Shown piece by piece: positions 16,182-24,486 of a stretch of 64,000 nucleotides of DNA (positions are counted from its first letter, which is position 1; each line of letters starts with the position of its first letter). The stretch is from CAWCXF01 sp963799455 (lineage in GTDB: Bacteria > Pseudomonadota > Alphaproteobacteria > Rhodobacterales > Rhodobacteraceae): positions 62,001 through 126,000 of the forward strand of contig CAWCXF010000008.1 of the NCBI GenBank assembly GCA_963799455.1. The letters are read 5' to 3'. A program made the translations under genes and the position numbers. The notes beneath the pieces were generated by a model. It saw only the letters and a program-made list of their open reading frames with translations. It did not search any database and had not been told where the DNA came from.

Positions 16182-17210
16182 CTATCGAGGCCGCCACGGC
16201 GGCGCCTCCTCGGGCTCGGGCGCCCGCTTCTCGGCGACCTCGGCCCGCAGCGCCCGCAGCGCGTCGGTCATCCCCTCCCCCGACACGGCCGACAAGGGGC
16301 GCACCGGCCCGGCGACGGCCTCCAGCGCCGCGCGCCGAGCCTCCCGGGCCTGCGGGTCGAGGGCGTCCACCTTGCTCAGCGCGGTGACGCGCGGCTTCTC
16401 GTCGAGGCCCCCGCCATAGGCCGCCAGCTCGTCGCTCACCGTGCGCCAGTCGGCCGCCACGTCCTCGGCGGTCGCGTCCACGAGGTGCAGCAGCACCGCG
16501 CAGCGCTCGACATGGCCGAGGAAGCGGTCGCCGATGCCCCGGCCCTCGGAGGCGCCCTCGATGAGCCCGGGGATGTCGGCGATCACGATCTCGGCGCCGT
16601 CCACCGCGGCCACGCCGAGGCCGGGCTCGAGCGTGGTGAAGGGGTAGTCGGCGATCTTGGGTCGCGCGTTCGACACCGCCGCGAGGAAGGTGGACTTGCC
16701 GGCGTTGGGCAGCCCCACGAGCCCCGCGTCGGCGATCAGCTTGAGCCGCAGCCACAGCACCCGCTCGACGCCCGCCTGGCCGGGGTTGGCGTGGCGCGGC
16801 GCGCGGTTCGTCGAGGTCTTGAAGCGCAGGTTGCCGAAGCCGCCGTTGCCGCCCTCGGCGAGCACCACGCGCTGTCCGATCTCGGTGAGGTCGGCGATCA
16901 CCGTCTCCCCATCCTCGTCCAGCACCTCGGTGCCCACCGGCACGCGCAGCACCGCATCCTCGCCCGAGCGCCCGGTGCGGTTCTGGCCGGCGCCGCCACG
17001 GCCGTTCTCGGCGAACACATGGGGCTGGTAGCGGAAGTCGATCAGGGTGTTGAGGCCCTCCACGGCGAGCGCCACCACGTCGCCGCCGCGCCCGCCGTCG
17101 CCGCCGTCGGGGCCGCCGAACTCGATGAACTTCTCGCGCCGGAAGGACATGGCGCCGGCGCCCCCCGACCCCGAGCGGATCGTCACGTGGGCCTGGTCGA
17201 GGAACTTCAC
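16182..17210 (-). CDS. obgE: GTPase ObgE/CgtA
   Basis: Ribosome-associated GTPase for 50S maturation and growth control. 342 residues: glycine-rich Obg fold (1-158, e.g. GGPDGGDGGRGGDVV), G1 GLPNAGKS (166-173), switch II DIPG (212-215) and G4-like SKVD (279-282), where Ser replaces the usual Asn. The C-terminal tail is short. GTG 17210 overlaps the stop of the GNAT gene (GTGA). Conserved position between rpmA and proB in Rhodobacterales. Confidence 0.96.
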   Translation of the reverse strand: MKFLDQAHVTIRSGSGGAGAMSFRREKFIEFGGPDGGDGGRGGDVVALAVEGLNTLIDFRYQPHVFAENGRGGAGQNRTGRSGEDAVLRVPVGTEVLDEDGETVIADLTEIGQRVVLAEGGNGGFGNLRFKTSTNRAPRHANPGQAGVERVLWLRLKLIADAGLVGLPNAGKSTFLAAVSNARPKIADYPFTTLEPGLGVAAVDGAEIVIADIPGLIEGASEGRGIGDRFLGHVERCAVLLHLVDATAEDVAADWRTVSDELAAYGGGLDEKPRVTALSKVDALDPQAREARRAALEAVAGPVRPLSAVSGEGMTDALRALRAEVAEKRAPEPEEAPPWRPR

Positions 17211-17728
17211 GCGGGCGCCCGCGCGATGTCGAGCCGGTAGCGGATCACGGGCGCGGGCTCCGGCCTCGCCGCCGAGCGGCCCATCCCGGTCCCGGCGCGG
17301 CGAAAGCCCAGCCGCTCGAGCACGACGCCCGAGGCGGGATTGTCCTCGAAGTGATCGGCGTGGATCCCGGACAGGCCGAACGTCCGCGCGCAGGCGTCGA
17401 TGAACGCCCTCATGGCCTCGCTCGCCAGGCCCCGCCCCTGCGCCGCGGGGGCGACGAAGTAGGCGACCGAGGCGGCGTCCCCGGGGATGTCGCCGCCGAT
17501 CCCGACCGATCCAACGAGCGCTCCCCTCTCCCGGACCGCTAGCCGGAAGGCGGGCTGCGAGGTGTCGCCCGACCGCGCGATGACCTCGCGCGCGAAGGCC
17601 TCCGGGCAAGGCGACGGGAAGATCATCAGCATCGGCGCCACGTCGGGGTGCCCGGCGATCTCGGCCAGCGCCGGCGCGTCGCGCGGCCTCAGGGGCTCCA
17701 GGACCAGGCGGGCGGTCTCAAGCCGCAT
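17207..17728 (-). CDS. GNAT N-acetyltransferase (RimJ-like)
   Basis: 173 residues; starts with RLETARLVLEPLRPRDAPAL, the N-terminus of RimJ/RimL-type acetyltransferases, and has the acetyl-CoA loop AAQGRGLASEAM with GIHADHFEDNPASGVVLERLGF downstream. Substrate unknown; RimJ-like enzymes acetylate protein N-termini or small amines. It overlaps its upstream paralogue by 11 bp and obgE by 4 bp, within the rplU operon. The two adjacent GNAT genes are probably an old duplication. Confidence 0.85.
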   Translation of the reverse strand: MRLETARLVLEPLRPRDAPALAEIAGHPDVAPMLMIFPSPCPEAFAREVIARSGDTSQPAFRLAVRERGALVGSVGIGGDIPGDAASVAYFVAPAAQGRGLASEAMRAFIDACARTFGLSGIHADHFEDNPASGVVLERLGFRRAGTGMGRSAARPEPAPVIRYRLDIARAPA

Positions 17729-18299
17729 CGGTCGCCCGGGTGTAGAGCCACGTCGCCACGGCCTCGCCGCGCGCCACCGAGTGGACCTCGCCCTCGCCCC
17801 CGCGCTCGAAGCCCGCGGCCTCCAGCACGCGCGCCGAGGCGGGGTTGTCCTGGAACACCACGGCGCGCACGGCCTCGCAGCCGAAGGGATCGGCGGCGAT
17901 CACGGCGCGCACGGCCTCGGTGGCGAGGCCGTCGTTCCAGAACGGCGGCGCGATCCAGTAGCCGATCTCGCACCCTCGCGCGTCGGGACGGCGGACCTCG
18001 ACGGTGCCCACCATCTCGGGCAGCCCCGCGCGCGTGCCGTCGATCGCCCACACCGCGCCCGTGCGCATCGTCGCGGCGCGCTCGACGAAGGCCTCGGCGG
18101 CGCCGGGCGGATAGGGGTGCGGGATGGTCGTGGTCATGCGCGCGACCCGCGCCTCGCCGGCGTGGAGCGCGAGCAGGCTCGCGTCCGAGCGCCTGAGCGG
18201 GCGCAGGTCGAGGCGCTCGGTCGAGAGCGGGGGCGGCAACTCGCCGTCCGTCCACCGCCGCGCCGCACGGTCGTAGAGCGAGCCGAGCTGGGTGGCCAT
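17718..18299 (-). CDS. GNAT N-acetyltransferase (RimJ-like), second copy
   Basis: 193 residues with a ~25-residue leader, then STERLDLRPLRRSDASLL, IGYWIAPPFWNDGLATEAV and FQDNPASARVLEAAGFER, the RimJ/RimL pattern with the pyrophosphate-binding loop altered to F-W-N-D-G-L-A. Lies 21 bp after rpmA and overlaps the next GNAT gene. Substrate unknown. A GNAT gene between rpmA and obgE is usual in Rhodobacterales; having two in tandem is a minor expansion. Confidence 0.83.
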   Translation of the reverse strand: MATQLGSLYDRAARRWTDGELPPPLSTERLDLRPLRRSDASLLALHAGEARVARMTTTIPHPYPPGAAEAFVERAATMRTGAVWAIDGTRAGLPEMVGTVEVRRPDARGCEIGYWIAPPFWNDGLATEAVRAVIAADPFGCEAVRAVVFQDNPASARVLEAAGFERGGEGEVHSVARGEAVATWLYTRATDAA

Positions 18300-18320
18300 G
18301 CGGGCGGCGGGCCCGCGGCC

Positions 18321-18590
18321 CTACTCCGCCGCCTGCGCGGCCGGGACCACGGAGATGAAGGTCCGCCCCTTGAGGCCCTTCGAGAACGCCACGGCGCCGT
18401 CCACGGTGGCGAAGATGGTGTGGTCGCGGCCCATGCCGACGCCCTCGCCCGGCCACCACTTGGTGCCGCGCTGGCGCACGATGATGTTGCCGGGGATCAC
18501 CGCCTCGCCGCCGAAGCGCTTGACGCCGAGGCGCCGCCCGGCGCTGTCGCGCCCGTTGCGGCTCGAGCCGCCGGCCTTCTTGTGAGCCAT
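18321..18590 (-). CDS. rpmA: 50S ribosomal protein L27
   Basis: 89 residues, full length. MAHKKAGGSSRNGRDSAGRR at the N-terminus (the flexible tail reaching the peptidyl-transferase centre) and GNIIVRQRGTKWWPGEGVGM are diagnostic. Starts four bases after the rplU stop (18595), so it is co-transcribed from the rplU promoter. Confidence 0.98.
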   Translation of the reverse strand: MAHKKAGGSSRNGRDSAGRRLGVKRFGGEAVIPGNIIVRQRGTKWWPGEGVGMGRDHTIFATVDGAVAFSKGLKGRTFISVVPAAQAAE

Positions 18591-18594
18591 CTCG

Positions 18595-19557
18595 CTACTC
18601 CTTCTCGTCCGCGCGCGGGGCCTCTCGAGCCGCGTCGCCGCCCGTCTCGTCGCCGCCCGTCTCGTCGCCGTCGCCCGTGCCGGTCGCCCCGGCCACGCCT
18701 CCGGCGACGGCCGCGCCCGCGGCCAGCATGGCGGCCGCCGCCCCGGCCACCGCAGCGGTTCCCGCGGCGACCGCGCCCGCCGGGGTGGCCAGCGCCGCGG
18801 AACTCGGCCCCTCGGCCCCGGCCGTCTCCGCCGGCTGCGGCTCGGCCGGCCCGTCCGCCTGGGACTCCGTCGCCTCTGCGACGGGCTCGGGCGCCTCCGC
18901 GGCGGGCTCGGGCGCCTCCTCCGCATCCGCGGCGGGCTCGCGCGGCGCCTCGTCTGCGTCCGCAGCCGGCTCGGCGGCGGCCGGCTTGGGCTGCGGTTCG
19001 ACGACCGCCGCCCCCGTCGGCGGGGGCGCATCGACCGCGGCCCGGCGGCGCTTGGGACGAGCCTCGCTCTCGACGGGCGCCGGCGCGTCGGCGGCGGGGC
19101 TCGCGGCCACCACCCCGGCCGTCGCCGGCTCGGCCGCGCCCTGCGCCTCGTTCTGCGCCTCGAAGTCCGGCGCGGCATCGGCCGTGTCCGTGGCACCCTC
19201 GGAGATCCCCTTGGCGCCGGCGCGCACCATCTCGGCGCCGCCCGCGGGCTGGATGCCGGTGACGCGCAGCGTCGTCAGGCGCTGGCGGTGGCCCCGGGTG
19301 CGCTTCGAGGAGTGCTTTCGGCGACGGCGCACGAAGCTGATCACCTTGTCGGCCTTGACGTGTGCGAGCACGTCGGCCTCGACGAAGGCGCCTTCCAGCA
19401 CCGGCGAGCCGATCGCCGTCTCGGCGCCGCCCCCGATCATCAGCACCTGGTCGAAGCGGACGCTCGCGCCCTCCTCGGCCTCCAGCTTCTCGACGCGCAG
19501 CACCTGGCCGGGCTCGACCCGGTACTGCTTGCCGCCGGTCTTCAGGACCGCGTACAT
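18595..19557 (-). CDS. rplU: 50S ribosomal protein L21 with a ~210-residue low-complexity C-terminal extension
   Basis: Residues 1-107 are a complete L21: MYAVLKTGGKQYRVEPGQ, FVRRRRKHSSKRTRGHRQ, TLRVTGI. Bacterial L21 normally ends there (about 103 residues). Here the frame continues for ~210 residues: a basic stretch (RPKRRR), repeated acidic Ala/Pro/Glu segments, then about 45 uncharged Ala/Gly/Val-rich residues and a charged tail ADEKE. Extensions of L21 occur in alphaproteobacteria but this one triples the protein. ATG 19557 has a GAGGAGAG ribosome-binding site. Function of the tail is unknown. Confidence 0.93.
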   Translation of the reverse strand: MYAVLKTGGKQYRVEPGQVLRVEKLEAEEGASVRFDQVLMIGGGAETAIGSPVLEGAFVEADVLAHVKADKVISFVRRRRKHSSKRTRGHRQRLTTLRVTGIQPAGGAEMVRAGAKGISEGATDTADAAPDFEAQNEAQGAAEPATAGVVAASPAADAPAPVESEARPKRRRAAVDAPPPTGAAVVEPQPKPAAAEPAADADEAPREPAADAEEAPEPAAEAPEPVAEATESQADGPAEPQPAETAGAEGPSSAALATPAGAVAAGTAAVAGAAAAMLAAGAAVAGGVAGATGTGDGDETGGDETGGDAAREAPRADEKE

Positions 19558-19681
19558 CGCTCTCTCCTCGCTCGTCGCGTCCCTGCGGCCCCCCGGGGAT
19601 CGGGGCGTTCGTGCCTCTGCGGCGCCTCGGACGGCGCGCCCCTGGGGGCGGTGTCGGCCCGGCATCGTGCCGGAGCCCGCG

Positions 19682-19709
19682 CTTCTACCCGCGCGGGCGG
19701 TCGAGTCAA
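19682..19709 (-). promoter_or_regulatory. Sigma-70-type promoter of rplU operon
   Basis: On the minus strand: -35 TTGACT (19704-19709), 16-bp spacer, -10 TAGAAG (19682-19687), giving a start near 19675 and a ~118-nt leader before rplU. Same architecture as the rplM promoter. The IS remnants begin about 30-60 bp upstream of it, so the promoter itself was spared. Confidence 0.65.
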
Positions 19710-19738
19710 CCGCTCCCGTCTCCTGGTGGCGCCTCGAT

Positions 19739-20078
19739 TTGAGATCTCCGGCTCGCGCTTCTTGGAGATCTTGGGGCGGCCCGGTTCGGGCGCTCGCTCG
19801 TCCATGACCGCTGCGAGCTCTTCCATGTCCCAGGCTTGATCCGTCAGCCCGGCTTTCGTCGCGGGATGGCACGGAGCGTCTCATGACCCGGCCGAAGCCG
19901 TGGAGCGCGGTGTGGAGCGCCACCGTCCGACAAGCCGTTGGTGAGCCGGGCGGACCGGCGCGCCCCCATCCGCATGGTGAGGTTCTGGCGATCGACATGG
20001 CGGGTGCTGGTCTTGGCTGCGTCGGGCTTGCCGAACACCGGCTCCGCGACGCTCCCTGAGCACTCGGCCGGACCGTGC
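19739..20078 (-). pseudogene. IS1-family transposase, C-terminal remnant (copy 1)
   Basis: Only the last third of an IS1-type transposase is left. The segment 19844-20078 encodes HVDRQNLTMRMGARRSARLT, matching the VERQNLTMRMHMRRFTRLTN region of IS1 transposases; then, one frame over, 19739-19843 encodes TDQAWDMEELAAVMDERA and ends KKREPEISN, the usual IS1 C-terminus. The 235 bases of 19844-20078 are nearly identical, in inverse orientation, to 25022-25256 of the larger remnant, but the C-terminal coding ends of the two differ. Frameshifted and truncated, not functional. Confidence 0.8.
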
Positions 20079-20465
20079 AGGCCTCGACGAAGGCGAGAGC
20101 GTCCGCAGCATCCGACACGCCTGCGGGCCGTGTCGGGGGGCCTGGCCCGCCACACCGACAGGGTCCGAGGCCACGCCGTCCCCGAGCCGGAAGGGGGCGG
20201 CCTCGACGACGCCCCCAGGCAGAGCGTCTTCCCCCCAAGGTCGAGCGCGCCCACCACCGCCTCCACGCCACGAGGGCCGCGGCGCGGCGCGACCTGTCCG
20301 GCCGGGTCGGGGGCTTCTCCGCCGCCCGCCGCCCGGCGCCTGCCCTCGGCGCCGGGCCACCGCTCGCCGGCCGCCGCGGAGCGCATGGCGGCACGACCGC
20401 GCCCACCGAAACCAGGGCGGGATCGGCCCTGGTCGGGCCGCCGCCGGGATCGGCGTCGGCCGGTC
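20079..20465. other. Unassigned sequence inside IS graveyard
   Basis: 387 bp between IS1 and IS3 remnants. Minus-strand frames are open (GC-rich) but I recognise no family. Probably degraded mobile-element DNA because both flanks are. Confidence 0.4.
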
Positions 20466-20880
20466 GAGGTGGGCCTGGTCCGGGCGCGACGGATGCGGCC
20501 GCGGGCCATCGTGGGGGTCGCGGTGGCGGCCGATCGAGGCCCTCGCCTCGCAGGCGCTCTCGCAGGCGCGAGGGCGGACCTCCTCGTGCCTCGCCGTCCG
20601 CCAGGGGCGCTCGACGAAGACGGTGTCGCGCGCCCCCCGTCGCTGCCCCCCGCGCCCCCCGTCGCGTCCCCCCGTCGCGTCCCCCCGTCGCGGCCCCCCC
20701 CGCGCGCCGACCGTCCATGCCGACGGCGATCTCGGCCCCCGCGGCGAGGTCCGGGCCGGTGGGCTGCGGGCCCCGGCCGGTGTCGGAGATCCCCGGCCGG
20801 CCGTGGCGGCCGAGCGCCTCCTCCAGCGCCTCGACGCACAAGCCGGCCGTCAGCGTGGTCGACGGCCGCCAGGCCACCCC
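20466..20880 (-). pseudogene. IS3-family transposase (OrfB) remnant
   Basis: Minus-strand fragments match the DDE integrase core of IS3-family OrfB: WRPSTTLTAGLCVEALEEAL followed by GRHGRPGISDTGRGPQ (normally ...KPEIFNTDQGSQFT; catalytic second D region), MDGR, then DTVFVERPWRTARHEEVR (normally DNVFVERLWR..KYEEV, holding the catalytic Glu), ACEARASIGRH and a C-terminus like PDQAHLDRPTPIPAA. Several residues and frames are damaged and the N-terminal half and OrfA are missing. Not functional. Confidence 0.75.
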
Positions 20881-21742
20881 GGATCACGTCCCGGGCAGGC
20901 CCTTCGCCTCGAAGGCCGGGCCGTGGCTCCGCCTCGGTCGCCTCGTCCTGGCCCCCCTCGCCGCCGCCATCACGCCGACCTCGCGCGGAGCGTCCCCCCG
21001 GCGCGCCCCCGGCCGGATCCCCCTGGCCGCCTCTGACATGACGACCCGTCCACTTGGCACCGCCGCAGCGAAGGTGGTGGTCCATGCCCTCAACTGGCAG
21101 CTCCAGCACCGCACCCTGCTGGTCGAGGGCATGGCCGAGCCCGACGCGCCGCCCGTCGACGACCCCGCCCTCATCGCCACCACCGAGGCCGCGTGACCTC
21201 GGCCGTCCCACCCAAACCAGAGATCCACACCACGTCGGCGGACGCTACTTGCCTCGCCCCCGGCGCCGCCCGATGGCGCCGCCCGACGGCCGTGACCAGG
21301 GGCCCGCTCGGCGAGGGCGTGGGCGAGGGGCCCGGGCAGGATGCGCCCGCCCGCCCGCGGGCCCCGCGCCGCGCGGCTGGGCGCGCGGTGAGGGCTCACG
21401 ACGCGCCGCTCGCGCGAGCGCCCGGCCCGCGGCACCCTCGCCACCGTGCGCGAACCCGGCGCCAGCGGCGCGCCGATCGGCACCGCCCGGGCCTGCCGCC
21501 AGGAGCGGTGGGCGATGAGCGGCGAAGGCCGGGACGACCCCGCGGGCGGATGGGCCGGTCGGGGCACGAGGCGTCCCTCGGCGGGGACGCCCCCACCCCG
21601 CCCCCCGCGCCCGCTTCGTCACCCAGGCCCACACGCCCGCCAACGCCGCCTGAATGGCCGAGGTCGAGCTTCGAGCCCCCCGCGAAACGGCTGCTCCTGC
21701 GCTGGGGCGGCATGGCCCAACCTCTTGTGAGGCTTCCTTGTG
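20881..21742. other. Unassigned interval between IS3 and IS110 remnants
   Basis: About 860 bp, G/C-rich, with no recognisable intact gene. It contains one short plus-strand frame (21038-21196, listed separately). Its position between transposase fragments suggests it is leftover mobile-element or captured DNA. Confidence 0.4.
21038..21196 (+). CDS. Short hypothetical frame, uncertain
   Basis: 52 codons: begins MTTRPLGTAAAKVVVHALNW and ends in TTEAA. Composition is more protein-like than the surrounding spurious frames (helical, balanced), but there is no convincing ribosome-binding site and no family I recognise. It may be the C-terminal scrap of a longer lost gene, because the frame is open upstream. 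Confidence 0.25.
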   Translation: MTTRPLGTAAAKVVVHALNWQLQHRTLLVEGMAEPDAPPVDDPALIATTEAA

Positions 21743-21911
21743 TCAACTGGTGGCGGGTTCGAGGCCTAGTCGGCCGCGGGCTGGCGGGTGTCGGCTGGGA
21801 TCGCAGGGCTGGCGATCGGTCCAGGCGCGCCAGAGGAGGCGGACCCAGGCTCTGGCGAGGATGCGGATGGCGTGGGGGTGGTCGCAGCCGCGGCCGCGGG
21901 CGCGCGCGCGG

Positions 21912-21964
21912 GCGCGGTCCACTGCGGCGCCTCGGGCGCGGTCCACTGCGGCGCCTCGGGCGCG
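21912..21964. repeat. 24-bp tandem duplication in IS110 remnant
   Basis: Two full copies of a 24-bp unit beginning GCGCGGTCCACTGCGG, plus the start of a third. Lies in the C-terminal coding part of the IS110 remnant and is in phase (24 = 8 codons). Confidence 0.8.
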
Positions 21965-22073
21965 GGCGTCGGCGGCCCAGGGGCTGGCATGGCGGGGGGG
22001 TGTCCGCGAAGCAGGTCAGCGCCGCCCGCAGGCGTTCGTTGCAGGCCCAGCGCCGGCCGACGCCGCGGGACCT

Positions 22074-22124
22074 GCCGCTCTGGTGGGGTTGCCGCTCTGG
22101 TGGGGTTGCCGCTCTGGTGGGGTT
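22074..22124. repeat. 17-bp tandem triplication in IS110 remnant
   Basis: Three perfect head-to-tail copies of GCCGCTCTGGTGGGGTT (22074-22090, 22091-22107, 22108-22124). The 34 added bases shift the transposase frame. Perfect identity of the units implies they are recent. Confidence 0.85.
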
Positions 22125-22789
22125 GAACGCCGAGAGGCGTTCGACGGGCGACGCCGGCCTCGACGGCGAGCTGGTCGTCGGTCTGGAAGCGTGCGCGGAC
22201 ATCGCCGCGCCCCGCGAGGGCGAGGCCAGGGCGAGCCATGGTCCGCCATTGGTCCGCCATTGGTCCGAGGACGATGGCGAGCGGCGTCGCCCGGCTCGCC
22301 CTTGGCGGACACGGCGCGGTGGGGGCCGGCAGGCCTTCGCCGCGTCGGGGCGGATCGGCACGACCACCAGGCCCGCCTCCACCAGGTGATCGACCAAGAG
22401 GCCCGTCGGCCGCCCGATCGCCACCGGCGGCGCGCCGTGACGCCTCAGCCGAGCGGTCGACGCCGCCAGCCCCTCGCGGTCGTGGCCGACCTCGAACCGC
22501 TCCAGCGCCGCGCCCTTGGCGTCGAGCACGCAGGCCGCGTGGGAGCCGCAGCCCCGGTCGACGCCCGCGAGCCCCTCCTCCATGGACCCCCTCCTCCCAT
22601 CTGGAGCAAGGCCCCCTCTGCCGGGAGCCCTGGCGGGATGCTCGTTGCCCGGCGCTCCGGGGGGCTGCCCACGGCGCATCTTCGTGGCGTCCGTCTCGGA
22701 CGCCCGGCCGCCGTCGCGCCGCTGGTCTCGCAAGGGCCCTCGAGGGGCGAGCGACGCTGGCGAGCGCGTGCGCGCCGGCACGCCCGATT

Positions 22790-24410
22790 CCGACCCCCGC
22801 GCCTGGGAGGTCGCGGTGCTCGTGCACCTGCGCGACCGGCTGCGGTCGGGCGACGTCTGGGTCGAGGGCAGCCGGGCGTTCCGAACCTTCGAGGACCGCC
22901 TCCTCCCGCGCCCCGTCTTCGCAGCCATGCGGGCCGAGGGGCGGCTCGGCCTCGCCGTCCCGGACGACTTCGGGGCGTGGCGCGCCGAGCGGACCGCGAC
23001 GCTGAACGCGACGCTGAGAGCCCTCGCAGGCGCCGCGCGAGCGACCCACCTGCCCGATGCCAAGATCGGCGTGGACGGCCTGACCCTCTCCCCGATCCGG
23101 CGGGAGCGGACCGACGCGCGACCTGCGCCTCTCGGCGCGGCTCTACAACCTCATGCCCCGGGTCCAGATCACTGACCTGCTGGCCGAGGTGAACGGCTGG
23201 ACCGGATTTTCGGAGCGCTTCACGCACCACCGCACCGGCCAGGCCCCGCTCGACGGCGAGCCCGCCTTGATGGGGGCGATCCTCGCGGACGCCACCAACA
23301 TGGGCCCCATGCTCTCGAACGGGGCGCATGGCCGAGAGCTCGCGCGGGCTGAGCATCCACGAGCTCGGCCGCGCCATCGACGAGCGCGTCCGGCCAGAAC
23401 CGAAGGTCCGCGCGAAGCAGCGAGACCTACACCGCCGCGATCGCCGCCGTCGTCGATGCGCAGCACGCCCATCCCCTGTCCGCGATCTGGGGGCCAGGCG
23501 AGACCTCCTCATCCGACGGGCAGTTCTTTGCGGCCGGCGGATGGGGCGAGGCAGGCGCGGCGGTTTCGCAAGATGTCGGCCTCCGCGGCACGGGGCCGAG
23601 CCCGGCTCCGTGTTCTACGGCTTCATCTCGGACCGCTTCGCCTCGTTCTACTCAAAGGTCATCCCGGCCGCCGCGAGCGAGGCGCCCTACGTGCTCGACG
23701 GCCTGATGCACAACGAGGCCGCGCTCGCCATCCAGGAGCACGCCACCGACACCGCCGGCGCGGTCGAGGCCGTCTTCGCCTTGTTCCACCTGCTGGGCTT
23801 CCGCTTCGCGCCGCGCATCCGCGACCTGAACGAGCGCCTCCTCTTCACCATCGAGCGGGGCCGCTCCCACGGCGTGCTCGATCCCATGATCGCCGGGCCC
23901 GTGAGCATGACCACGATCGAGGAGAACTGGGACAAGATCCTGCACCTGGCCGCCTCGATCCGGGCCGGCACCGCCCCGCGCCTGGGGTGATCCTGCGCAA
24001 GATCGCCGCCTTCCATCAGAACGCCCTCGACAAGACGCTCAGGGAGGTCGCGTCGAGCGCTCGCTCTTCATGGCCGACTGGCTGATGGAGCCCGCCCTGC
24101 GCCGGCGCGTCGTGCGCCGACCTCGACAAGGGCGAGAGCCGCCACGCCCTGGCCCGCGCCGTCTTCTTCCACCGCCTGGGCGAGCTGCGCGACCGCACCG
24201 CCGAGACCTTGGCCCGGACCTGCGCCTCGGGGCTGAACCTCGTCGTGAACGCGATCGCCTCGTGGAGCACCACCTGTCTCGCCCGCGCCGTGGCCTACGT
24301 CCGCTCCCAAGGCGTCGAGCTCGGCCCGTGAGGAGCTCGCCCACGTCGCCTCCATCCGCCGGGGCCACATCGCGCTCACCGGCGACCACCTCTGGTCCGA
24401 GCCGAGCGCC
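22790..24410 (+). pseudogene. Tn3-family transposase (TnpA) remnant, C-terminal half, multiply frameshifted
   Basis: Pieces in all three plus frames follow the order of Tn3 TnpA: VLVHLRDRLRSGDVWVEGSR, ALMPRVQITDLLAEVNGWTGF-like segment near 23150, MAESSRGLSIHELG (23328), AAIAAVVDAQHAHPLSAIWG and SSSDGQFFAAGGWGEAG (about 23430-23560, the DDE region), FYGFISDRFASFYSKVI, LFHLLGFRFAPRIRDLNE (23775-23840), AVFFHRLGELRDRT, and GHIALTGDHLW near the end (about 24366-24400). At least five frameshifts; the N-terminal ~400 residues and the inverted repeats are absent. Resolvase not seen. Confidence 0.85.
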
Positions 24411-24486
24411 CCCGCGAGCGCTTCCGGCCCCTCCGGACACGCCGCGTCGACCCCGCCCGCTTCGCCAGCCCCCGGCGTGCAATCCT

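Larger units (their letters stand above)
21743..22583 (-). pseudogene. IS110-family transposase remnant with internal deletion
   Basis: Begins at ATG 22583: MEEGLAGVDRGCGSHAACVL and ERFEVGHDREGLAASTARLR, then RPTGLLVDHLVEAGLVVVPI, the RuvC-like DEDD domain of IS110 transposases (the usual IERPSG is IGRPTG, so the catalytic Glu is lost). After about residue 85 the middle is missing; the sequence resumes near the transposase C-terminus (QLAVEAGVA, RWACNERLRAALTCFAD, then GCDHPHAIRILARAWVRLLW) and ends EPATS at 21743. At least three frameshifts, plus three short tandem duplications (11, 17 and 24 bp). Not functional. Confidence 0.82.

Noticed and set aside
17718..18299. Acetyltransferase toxin of a toxin-antitoxin pair (GNAT with small partner)
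   Set aside because: The GNAT genes sit in the ribosomal rplU operon, resemble RimJ, and have no RHH-type antitoxin gene beside them.
20884..21567. Long minus-strand frame between IS3 and IS110 remnants
   Set aside because: No recognisable domain; composition is what GC-rich non-coding DNA gives in that frame.
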